A stretch of DNA of 64,000 nt from Diphasiastrum complanatum (taxonomy: Eukaryota; Streptophyta; Lycopodiopsida; Lycopodiales; Lycopodiaceae), in assembly GCA_029204225.1 (NCBI GenBank), contig CM055095.1, positions 12,226,399-12,290,398 of the forward strand, given 5' to 3'. The position numbers were made by a program, and so were the translations under genes. Below the pieces are notes generated by a model. It did no database searches and was not told where the DNA came from. It saw only the letters and a program-made list of their open reading frames with translations. Positions 11,279 to 21,144 of this stretch are shown piece by piece (the first letter of the stretch is position 1; every line of letters begins with the position of its first letter).

Positions 11279-11549
11279 CCGGAAGCAGCGTGAAAAGATG
11301 CTGCCCGTCCTTTCTTATCGTCTTTCGAGCTCCGTATGAACGATAAATACTTCAAATATCTTCTCTTCCCGTGGAGTCTTCAACCAAGAATTCGGACTAC
11401 ATCCATTTCATCAGCCATTTCCCCTGCCTTGAGTCTTCTGAAGCCCGTGCGTAGGTTTGATTTGTATTGTGACAGAGAGAAAGTGGCCGATCACAGGTTT
11501 CTATTCTGTTTTCCGTATCGCGTCGCTGCTCTTCTAATAGTTTTCATAA

Positions 11550-12435
11550 ATGATGGCTATGAAAACGTCCTCTACACGCCACAAAATAGAATGCACATCA
11601 TCACAAGCTAGAATTTGCCCTGGCTTGTTTCTTTTGCTCTTGCTCGTCCTTTTGGGTAAGTAATCCTGCCCAAAGAGATTAGATTAGCAGTTTCTGATCA
11701 GTTGAAATTCAATTAGTTATTTTACCTCAACATGGATGACTCGGCATATTTAACAAAGAGAAGAAGTACTTACTGCTGGATTGAGTTGGACTTATTATAT
11801 TATGCTCCATTTCTGAACATAAAAATTGATAATGTGAATTTTTTTTCATGCAGGAGATTTTACTGCATCAGTAAGTCCAGCTGATATTGAGGCTAAAATC
11901 GAGGTAAGTTGCTGTATTGGGTATGAAATTTCCGGGATTTTCTGAAGTGGCACATTAATCTCAAGTGTAAACCTTATTTCTATCGGATCAGTAAGTATAT
12001 ATGTTCGTGTTGTAGGCTGGAACGACAGCTCTTCCATATCAGAAACCTAGAAGGTTCTTGCAGGCGTACAATTGGAGTAAGTCACTTTTCTCATTGAAAA
12101 TATTCAAATTGCTATGGTAATTCATCCTCAATCTCAAAACATAGTCGACTGATAGAATACTCATTATATTTCAGCCGTCACATGTAGGAGGCCATCTTTC
12201 AGCTTTCGGGATTCTCTTGTTTTTTGAAGAAATCGTCATTACTATATAACTTTTGGAGGTATATTTCGCAGTGTGTCGAGGTGGACCTGGACCAGCATGT
12301 TTAGAGGGGGTAAATGTGACATGCAAGGTTGGAGGAACCCGAGGATGCGTTTGTTATTTGATTCACGTATGCCATCCCGAGGTTTCGGGATGCTATTATC
12401 ACAACGGAGAAAGTGTCTCCTTCTGTGGATTTTAA
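11550..12435 (+). CDS. secreted cysteine-rich peptide precursor (four exons)
   Basis: Exons are 11550-11655, 11854-11903, 12016-12076 and 12272-12435. All introns are GT..AG (donors GTAAGT three times; acceptors TGCAG, TGTAG, CGCAG). Phases agree and give 126 codons plus TAA. The N-terminus has a signal-peptide core GLFLLLLLVLLG at about residues 25-36. It is followed by an acidic propeptide (PADIEAKIE), a basic KPRR site that could be a processing point, and a last-exon domain with eight cysteines spaced C-x7-C-x7-C-x7-C-x-C-x5-C-x6-C-x10-C, ending at CGF. The layout (signal, propeptide, Cys-rich domain encoded mainly by the last exon) fits secreted plant defence or signalling peptides. The spacing does not match the defensin, snakin, RALF or EPF patterns I know, so function is unassigned. 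ATG occurs at codons 1, 2 and 4; the first is used. Confidence 0.72.
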
Positions 12436-12439
12436 TCAT

Positions 12440-13499
12440 TTTTTCTCTTCAACCATGCGAGCAAAGGCAAAGGCTAGGTAGGGGCTGTGCTTAGTTCGGA
12501 GAATTATCCAAATTTTAGAGACTAGAAGCAAGCTTAGCTTTATAATGCCTTGTACATAATATGTAGTCCATATCAAGAAAATAGGTTTATGAGCCTCATA
12601 GGCTATATTGAGATTGGATTAAAGTTCAAGTGGATATTTCAAAATCTAAAGGCCTACCATAATTTTTGGTCATGAATCTTTCTCAAGGAAGCACCTCTTT
12701 TAGCACTACTTTTGCCTCATATCAAAGAATAAAACACTTATTGTTTCATGAGTAACGTTGGAACTTTGGAAAATGCTTCTCTCTCATGCCTTTTGAAATA
12801 GTTCATGCATGACTTAAAAAAAAAATTATGACTTGCATGTACATGAAAAATTATTCTTCTTTTGTTCATACTTATCGCATGTAGCCTAACAAATGCTTAG
12901 ATTTCTTTCCATCTCATTCTAAAATATTTCAATGATGACAATGGACCTCGTTGAGAAACTATGCACAGTCCGCCAATAACAGACGTTTCGTTATTGATAT
13001 GTCCACCGTAAAATTGATTAGGTTGTCCTTCAACCTTGTAATTTAAGTAGGCATCAAAATGTTAGTAGATATTTTTTGTGGCCAAATGTTACTTGCCCTT
13101 GCACATGGACAACATGACAAACACATGAGCAGACTTGAGTGGATGAATATAGCATGTCTTTGGATAGTCTCCTTTGAGTGTCCTTGCATATCCCATATTC
13201 TTAAAATTTAGTTGGTTTTTTCAAAAATGTTGCCTTGTGTCCTACAACTCAAACGTTTGCGAGTTGATAGTCTCCTAATATTTTTTCAAATGATTTTGGT
13301 ATAAACTATTTCCTCGTGTCTCACCCCACCCAATCAAGAAAATTGAATATTTGTATTAAAAGCTTATATAGTAATTTTTGTGTTGGTTATATGTAACTTT
13401 CACCAAGTATCTATATATGGCTCTTAAAAGAATAACTTCACAATATGAAGATTTCTCTTAGTTTCTAAAATCATCATATCGAGTGGGCCTTCGAAAAAT
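12440..13499. other. intergenic, nothing recognised
   Basis: Contains the probable 3' untranslated region of the cysteine-rich peptide gene near its start. The rest is AT-rich sequence with no coding signal on either strand. Confidence 0.4.
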
Positions 13500-13645
13500 C
13501 ACTACAACAATTTGAGCATTTTTTGTGGGAAGCTTTTGGTCAAGAAAAAATAGCACCAATAGCATAACTGTAAATCTTGGTGTGCTCACTGCAAAAACTG
13601 AAACAAGAGTAGAAGCACTTTTGAAATCTTTGTATACTTGTAGTG
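13500..13645. mobile_element. 146-bp CACTA-type miniature element
   Basis: It starts CACTACAA and ends TTGTAGTG, perfect 8-bp terminal inverted repeats. It is flanked by the 3-bp direct repeat AAT (13497-13499 and 13646-13648), the target duplication size of CACTA elements. It has no coding capacity. It sits just upstream of transposase-like gene copy 3. Confidence 0.65.
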
Positions 13646-13649
13646 AAAT

Positions 13650-15840
13650 ATGAGGTGGGACGATTTTTCAACGCGACGTAGACATTACAAATGTAAGGTA
13701 TGCCAGATCGATTCAGTCTGACTTATTGTAGTTTGAAGCATTTACGGATTATAGCTTTCAACAATGGCAATGTTCCATTTGCATGTTGCACTTCCAATGG
13801 AATGCACTCCAAATTATTAAGAAAAATTCAAAAGCTGTAGAGAACGATGTTGCAATAGTTAGAGAATTGAGAATGAATAATCATAAGAATATAGATTTGT
13901 GGGTGGATGGATAAATTTATCCTAATGATTCAGCTACCAATTTGTGTCCAGATTTTAAGTCCGTACTCATCTTCTCAAATTTGTATGTGAAGGAAATAGT
14001 GGATTACTTGGATATTGTCAAAGGTTGCGTGATATTGGTATCTTGTCTTAATCAGCAATTATAGTTTGCTAATCAACAATTGCAACATGCAAATCAACAA
14101 TTGCTTCATTATGTGCAATACACTAGTGCTGAAAACAATGCACTCAAGCATGCTATTTCAGAGTTGAATGCTACAGTCACTACTCTTCAGGGATCAAACC
14201 AAGAAATGTTAGAATCCATGGAAAAGTTGTTAAAATTTGTTGTTGATATAAAAGTTATCAAAAAGGCAATGATGAAAAGAAAAAGAAAAAGAGTACTGAT
14301 GAAGAATATTGATGACTTATCTACACATAGCGGCAATCAAAAAAAAAGAATTCGAACATTCAAGTATGTTTTCTTATAAATTGTTTATTTGATTTGTATT
14401 TAAGATTGATTTGCATTTGATAATATGCATTATCAATTTATTAAACATAATTTGAGTTTTATATGTTTGTTGCAGATCATGTTTGGTGGCAAAGAACAAT
14501 TTAACTAATCGTTCATGCATCGGATCATCTTTAAGTCATGTTTTACCTAGAAAGTCAACAAAGGCAATGATAAAAAAATGCTCGGTTTGAAAAAATGAAA
14601 AATGAAATTGCAGAGACTGTTTTGAATAAGGTTCAAACTTACTTAAATGCAAATGTGATAGTAGGTGCATGTGATGTTTCTGGAATTAGCAAAGATGTTT
14701 ATTATACTTTTTTTAGAATAGTTAAAGAAGCTTTTTCTCAAGTGATGGTGAAGAAAACTTATCCTCCTCGTCCATATCAGGTAAGATTAACAAGAAATTA
14801 TTATAATGATGGAATGTTCAAAGTAGTTGGCCAACCACTTCATATAACTGAATTATACAAATCAGAATATGGTGAGCACAATTACAACGATTGCAATAAT
14901 ATTTTCCTTGATATTGAAAATGTTCTAAAATATATTATTCAATTCTAGACGAACATCAGGTAAATGGAAAGATCATTATTGTAATAAAATTGGATGAATC
15001 CAAAATCATCAAAGGTCAAAAGTCGGAACGAGTGAGTCTCACTTTGATGAACAAAATTTCAGATACAGTGGTGATCGGACGTTTAGTGTTTAATCAGAAA
15101 ATCACATATGGTGGTTGGTGGCATTCCAGGTATACCTATCGGTTTTCTTTTTAAGTATTGTTATTAATATTTCATACATTGTCATTGACATGTCATGCAT
15201 TACTTGCTTCTTTACAGGTCTTGAAAGAGGACAATAATTTACTTTCATGGATATTTTCACGAACAAATTATGGCGAGATTATAAAGAGACATTTGGAGGG
15301 TGAGAAATTTACAATCAAAAACCATGGAAGTTTTCAAATTCAATGGCACCTTGCAAGGGATTCGGAAATATTAAAATGTATGTATAATGTCTCTCATGGG
15401 GCAACATCAAAACATCCATGTCTTTATTGCATGAAAGATTACTACAATATGAATTTGGGACGATCAAACATTGGCCCAACACGAGAAGCAGAAGATCCAA
15501 ATATGATTTAAAAAATATTCACATATGCACATTGCATGTTGAGGTTTGTATTATTGAAAAACTTATTTACCTGCATATTCTCCTTGCATGGAATCATAAA
15601 CCGGATTCTGTGGCTAAAGCGGCTATTAAGAGGTTGGAAGAAGTTCTTTTAAAGGAAGGACTACATAAAGGGAATGTCACAATTGAAAAAAATGACAGAC
15701 TCTCCAAAAGAAAAGACCAGTCCTCTTACAGTACTTACAGAATAGATTCTGTCTTGGCTGGAATGACGAAGACTCTGAAGTTGATGTTTTTAAGTCATTC
15801 TGGCCAGTGTGTCACTTTTTTCGTGAAGGCATGAAAAAAG
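13650..15840 (+). pseudogene. transposase-like gene, copy 3
   Basis: Same family as 4930-7620 and 48988-51229, here on the plus strand. A coiled coil (QQLLHYVQYTSAENNALKHA, 14080-14363) precedes an intron (about 14364-14474, GTATGT..TTGCAG). The GACDVSGISKDVYYTFFRIV domain and the region up to the first acidic motif KLDES follow (14595-15010), then an intron (about 15130-15218, GTATAC..TACAG). After it come YNVSHGATSKHPCLYC (15376-15430), the LHxExxIxEKL motif (15530-15565) and a basic tail. The final Glu exon is missing. Stops and frameshifts occur at about 14065, 14587 and 14948. No gene 2 partner follows; a copia fragment begins at 15974. Confidence 0.55.
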
Positions 15841-15973
15841 AGCAAAGAAGACAAAAAGCAAAGGTGCTTTAAGTCGTTTAAGGCATAACTGGGAAAAAAA
15901 ACTTAAAAGGAAAAAATGTGAAGGTCCGAAATCATGTTGTCGGCCTTCTGTTTTTCAAGATGCTCATTACTAG
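15841..15973. other. short unassigned junction
   Basis: Lys-rich coding-like remnant (WNDEDSEVDVFKSFWPVCHF in one frame, about 15750-15820) running into copia sequence. Its origin is unknown. Confidence 0.25.
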
Positions 15974-16384
15974 ATGATTTTCTTTAAGGCTGAGCATAAG
16001 AAATCTAACAAAACCATCTCACTTTCTTCAACCAAAGCCGAGTATAAAGCTCTCACCACTACAACAAAGGAGCTATTATGGATCAAAAGGCTACTTATGG
16101 AGCTGAAAGTCTTGAGTTTAGATGATGTTCCAACTCTCTACAATGACAACATTTCAGGCCAACACCTTGCAACCAATCCAATCTTCCATGCAAGGTCAAA
16201 ACATATTGAGATCTCTCATCATTTTGTGAGAGAGAAGGTGCAATCAAAGGAGATATCTTTGGAGCATGTGGCAAGTAGTGAATGTATCGCTGATATCCTC
16301 ACTAAGCCACTTCAAAGAGCTGCATTTGTGAAGTTAAGATCAGCCCTAGGGTTGATAAGCAAGTCTATGTTATCTTCAAACTAG
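15974..16384 (+). pseudogene. copia RNase H fragment
   Basis: It begins within RNase H (LSSTKAEYKAL, DNISGQHLATNP, HARSKHIEISHHFVREK) and ends at the normal copia stop before a purine tract. The catalytic Asp of the usual CDN is kept in YNDN. All upstream domains are missing. Confidence 0.85.
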
Positions 16385-16397
16385 TTGTGAGGAGGAG

Positions 16398-16889
16398 TGT
16401 TAAATTTACACAAGCTAGTTTGCACAATTACCACTTGTAAATGACTTTGAGGCCATGTTGTGGGATGTCACACATGCCAAAGGCAGTAGGGTTAGGTTAT
16501 GATGAATACATAGAAGCCCTAATATGCTCAGATAGGAGCTCTACATGTATAAATATGTGATGGGATTTCCATCCAATTATGAACAAAATAGAGATTTTCC
16601 TTCTTGAATAGTTTGAGTCTATGATTTGATTGATGAATGCTGTTGGCATATGATTTTTTGTGATGATTGAATGAGTTTGGAGTTGCAGGTACAGTACACA
16701 GGCAGCAACAGGCCGTACTTTCACACGTGTGAAGAGTTTTGGAGCTAATTCATGGAGTTCAGGCCAAGATAAGCTAGCAATCAATGCATTGATTAGTAAT
16801 CTAACTTCTAGATCTTGTTTGGATCTTAAAAAGGTGCTTTCTCTATCATTTCTAGGATCAAATGGGATTATTTTGCTGTATTTTTATCA
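16398..16889 (+). repeat. copia LTR (probably 3'-truncated)
   Basis: It starts TGTTAAATTT right after the purine tract GAGGAGGAG. It carries the palindrome TTCACACGTGTGAA (16720-16733) with GGCCGTACT just upstream. No matching inverted terminus is seen before minus-strand copia RT sequence begins at about 16890, so the end is approximate. Confidence 0.6.
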
Positions 16890-17433
16890 CTTCAAGCCAT
16901 AAAGTGCTTTATGGAGTTTACACACATGATTGTGTTTACTCTCAATAATATAACCTTCGGGTGGCACCATGTAAATGTCTTCTTCAATAACTCCATTGAG
17001 ATATGCTGTCTATACATCCATTTGATGTATTTCCAAATCTACTATAGTAGCAAACGATAATAAAAGTTGAATAGAAGAATGCTTGACTACTGGACTGAAG
17101 CTCTCAGTGTATTCGACATTGTATACCTGAGAAAGTCCTTTGGCGACAAGTCGGGCTTTTCTTCTGTGGATGCTTCCGTCTGCTTTGTACTTGACTTTGA
17201 AAATCCATTTGCAATCAACTACATTTCTGCTAGCAGGTAATTTGACAATCTTCCATGTCGACAGTCATCGGCTCGTGAACAACGTAGGCTGCAAACTCAT
17301 CGATATACCTGATAGGTGGTCTGCTAGCTCTTGATGATCTTCTAGGAAATAGAGGAAGTTGATCACTCATGGAGAAGATGTCTTCATCTGGTTCACATTT
17401 CTTGGAGCACAGTGAGAGATTAACATCTTCCAA
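16890..17433 (-). pseudogene. copia pol linker to RT fragment
   Basis: Minus strand reads the integrase-RT linker (RRSSRASRPPIRYIDEFA, 17230-17433), then degenerate RT: VDCKWIFKVKY, HQMDV, EEDIYMV and HKALYGLK. It is the same subfamily as 61378-62129. It is abutted by unrelated copia pieces on both sides. Confidence 0.75.
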
Positions 17434-18814
17434 TTATGCAATGTGGAAGATCAGAATGGAATCATTATTGATTCTACAAGATGTAATGGACATTGTGAGT
17501 GGAGCTGAAGAAGAACCTGCTGCACCTAATGAAGCTATAGCATTTCACAAAAGAACCAGAATTGCCCTTCATATCATAAAAATGAATGTAATCAATGAAG
17601 TGTTAAGAGAGATCAATACATGCACACTACTGGTGAGGATCAGTCCTACAAGCTGCAACATCCAGTATCAAGAAGAAGCTATCAAAGATCAAGTGTCTTT
17701 TCTGTGGCAAGAAAGGACACTATGCATCAAACTGTTTCAAGAAGAAGAACCAATCTAACAAGCTAGCCTTACTAACGAGGATGAGTGTGAGGGTGTTGAG
17801 AGTGAAAGAGAGGATTTATTAATGATGTCTACTTTTTCATCATTTCCTTTTAAGAATAAAGAAGTCTGGTGGATAGATAGTGGGGCTAGTTCCCATATTT
17901 CTAGTTCTAGAAACTCTTTCACTAGTCTCATGCCATATCTAGGTGCAAAAAGATCAATCTATACTACTAATGATGTAGAGTGTAGAATTGAAGGAATAGG
18001 TAGTATTCCACTGCATGCATCATCATCAAAATCTTTTTGCTTACATGATGTAATTTATGTACCTAGACTAACCAAGAATCTCATTAGTGTAGGACAGTTG
18101 TTTGATAGTGGATTGGATGTCAAGTTTCAAGTTGACAAGTGTATAGTCTCAAGAGACAATGAAGTTATTGCTAGAGGATCTAGAATTGGAAAGTTGTACA
18201 AACTAGATTCTAGAGAGAGCGCTAACATTTCCGATATTGCTTATGAGACCAAGGTTCTTCAGGAGAATCTGTGGCATAAGAGATTGGGCCATCCCAATTT
18301 CAAAGCCATGCAATCTATGGTCAAGGAAGGAAAAGTTGTTGGACTACCAAAGACATTGTCAAAGGAGCTTCTACCTTGTGAAGCTTGTGTTCTGGCAAAA
18401 TCACATAGAAGGCCTTTTCCTAGATCAAATATCAAAACAAAGCAACCATTTGAACTCGTGCACTCTGATGTTCATTTCTCATCAACTAAGAGCAAAGGAG
18501 GAGAAAGCTACTTTGTTTTCTTTGTAGATGATTATACAAGATATTCTTGGATCTATATGTTGTCTTCAAAAGCCATGGTCTATGATGTTTTTCTTACTTT
18601 CAAAGCTTATGTAGAAAAGCAGTTTTCTTTCAAGTTGAAAGCTTTGAGAAGTGACAGTGGAGGAGAATACACCTCCAAAAAGTTTAAAGATTTTTGTGAG
18701 AGAGAGGAAATTCAAAGAGAGTTTTCTTGTTCATATACTCCTCAGCAAAATGGAGTTGCTGAGAGGAAAAAATAGAACTTTGTGTGAATGTGCAAAAGCC
18801 ATTAGGCTAGAAGC
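17395..18814 (+). pseudogene. copia gag-protease-integrase fragment
   Basis: Gag N-terminus (SERLTSSNYAMWKIRMESLL) is followed by an internal deletion and a zinc knuckle CLFCGKKGHYASNC (about 17693-17735, in a shifted frame). The long frame 17822-18775 carries protease (WWIDSGASSHISSS) and integrase (WHKRLGHPNFKAM, CEACVLAKSHRRPF, HSDVHF, FVDDYTRYSW, RSDSGGEYTS, PQQNGVAERK). A frameshift at about 18770 ends it, and an LTR-like sequence interrupts it at 18815. Confidence 0.85.
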
Positions 18815-19665
18815 TGTTAAAATTGAAAAACAATCCATATTGATTTCTTGGCTTGCTACAAATGTTGTACCATGCAAGTATGTAGCTCATTAATGCAAAA
18901 TGCCAAGTTTGGCCTACATAGAATTCGAGCTACGTGGATATGTATTGTCTAGTTTTATAAATGCAACTTGCATATAGTTTGTAGACATAGAATTAGCAAA
19001 GTCATGCTTGTAGAAACTCGTGCAATTCACATGCATTAATTGTAAGTGATCCATAGTGACATGCAAGGCATGCACAAAGTTTATTGGACACATGCATGAT
19101 GATTTGGACATTTCTAGTTAGAACTAGTACACTTGTAAAAAGTTGGTAGAATTTCATGCATGACAAGTGACAAATGTCACATAGAGACTAGATGTCACTT
19201 TAGATGTCATTTTGGAATGGATAGATATGGTTCTACCTCGAGCTACCTCAATCTCCATAAATATGTGTAGCTCTCCACACAATTTTAAGTGGACATTTCA
19301 TGCAACTCCACTATAGGAATTCGAGTCTCTCTCATGTAGGGAAATCTTGGCATGTTTTGCCATATTGTGAATAATGAGATTTTGGTGTTTTGGACTCATT
19401 CTCTCTCTACCCGAGTGTTTCATCATTGATTTTCTCTCTCTACTCGAGAGCAGCCTGTTTTTCCCATATTGAGCACTTAGAATTATTTCTGATATTCAAT
19501 TCTCATAGTAAGAAGTTAGATTTTTCAGTTAGATGTATGCCATTGTGCTCTTACCATAGATTTTTCAAGTATATTGTTCTCTGATCAATCTTGTGCAATC
19601 ACAACACCTCAGTAGATCCTGTAGGATGTGTGGTGAAGTTCACACGTGCTTAAAACTTCACACAG
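18815..19665 (+). repeat. LTR-like sequence, possibly a solo LTR
   Basis: It starts TGTTAAAATTG where the integrase frame is cut. It has the organisation of other local copia LTRs: a CT-rich segment with CTCTCTCTACCCGAG and, near its end, TTCACACGTGC. No target duplication was found, so ends are tentative. Confidence 0.35.
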
Positions 19666-20040
19666 AACTTTTGTTGCATGCCTATGACTTGATCTAAAAG
19701 GAATCCTAGTCTGCTTTCCAAGGATGCAGCTATGGTAGACAAGGAGATCGACTTTACCAGAAGGATAGTTGAGATCAAGAACCATGGATTGTCTAGACAT
19801 GTTCAAAACATATACATAATTCAAGTTTTCTAAGCTTTAATTCAATCATTTATTGACAAGAACATAGGTTTTCAAGGCTTGACTAGTATCAGAATAACAA
19901 TGTGCCAATCTATATAAGTATCTCTGCCTCTTGTCGAGTGCAAGGATGTTATTACTCCTATCGATAATTATGCACTGATCAGACTCAAACTCCATCTTAT
20001 GACCTAAATCTGTAGTTCTACTTACTGATAACATATTTGT
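19666..20040 (-). pseudogene. copia protease to pre-integrase fragment
   Basis: Minus strand reads LSVSRTTDLGHKMEFESDQC (protease C-terminal spacer) and DLNYPSGKVDLLVYHSCILG. These match the pre-integrase region of the older copia at 39258-39639. Flanking domains are missing. Confidence 0.7.
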
Positions 20041-21101
20041 GAGAGTTTAGGAATATACAAGACTTTTCACAGTAGTTTGAATTGATCATGCTAGAATCTC
20101 AATCTTTGTGGTGGCCTAGTCGTTATAGATTTTCATAAAATCAATGAATTACATAGTATAAAAGGTTTGATCATTCCCCAAGAGAGAGAATAATCTCATC
20201 TTTTGCATGGTAAATGTATGTATGATGATAAACAGACTAGAGTGTATAAAGTTCACAATGAATACTACAACAACATAACTGGTTATCCAAAGATATAATG
20301 ATGAAACGATTTGGTCAAGGTCTGTACTTGTAAGAATTACTTTATCTTTCAGGCTCTTCAGGCATCAGGAAAACAGTCAGAACTGACAGTAACTAGCAAT
20401 TAGATTCATCAAGCAGAATCACATTAGCTAAAAGTTCTTCTTAATCAAACACAGAGAATTAGTTTTTATCGCAGGAAGCAAACAAGACAAAGCCTCAATC
20501 AATCCCATTATCTGAACACATAGCTCATTCAAAGTTTAAGGAATTTTTGCTAAAAGTTATGTTTAACCGCTTCGGCTAATTCCCTGCGCACATTAGTCAG
20601 AATTATTACTTGCTGGTGTCGCCTAAAAATCCATGTTAGAGTAACTGAAATTCAGTATAACTTAAGAAATGTGTGTGATGCAAACAGAACAGTATCACAA
20701 TCAATCACAGATCATACAGAGTGTGTTCGCACAAATGATAAGAAGTAATTCTGTGAGAGATAACAGAAGGAAAGAATGTTCAAGCTATAAGGACTTGCTC
20801 TTCGCTCTCTATTGATACTCAGCTCTACGTAGAAATGCATATGTACAATGGCACATAGTGCTATCCTTATAGGGATGTTCTTTAGCCTCAATGTCGCTTA
20901 CGAACCGTCAAATGTCGGTTCTGAACTTCTATTGCGTCTCTTTAGAATGTCACAACTTCTACTCAAAATATGAATTTACAAAGTGCGAAATAGGCCTTTA
21001 CATGTATTTAGACACTATAGCACATTTTTATATATATAAAAATTGAAATTTTTTACAATATATGACAAAATTTGGATAATGTGAGATCATAAGACTCCAC
21101 A
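20041..21101 (-). repeat. probable gypsy 3' LTR region
   Basis: On the minus strand a purine tract GAGGAAGGGGA (about 21105-21115) is followed by TGTGGAGTCTTATGAT starting at 21101, as expected for the start of a 3' LTR. TATATATAAAAA on the minus strand near 21040 is a possible TATA box. The far end was not located and no partner LTR exists in the window. Confidence 0.4.
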
Positions 21102-21144
21102 TATCCCCTTCCTCATCTGTGCAGCGGCTCGCAAACAATCTGAT

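Noticed and set aside
11336-11611. 91-codon frame over the first exon of the cysteine-rich peptide gene
   Set aside because: It is in a different frame from the spliced gene, has no recognisable domain and overlaps the signal-peptide exon.
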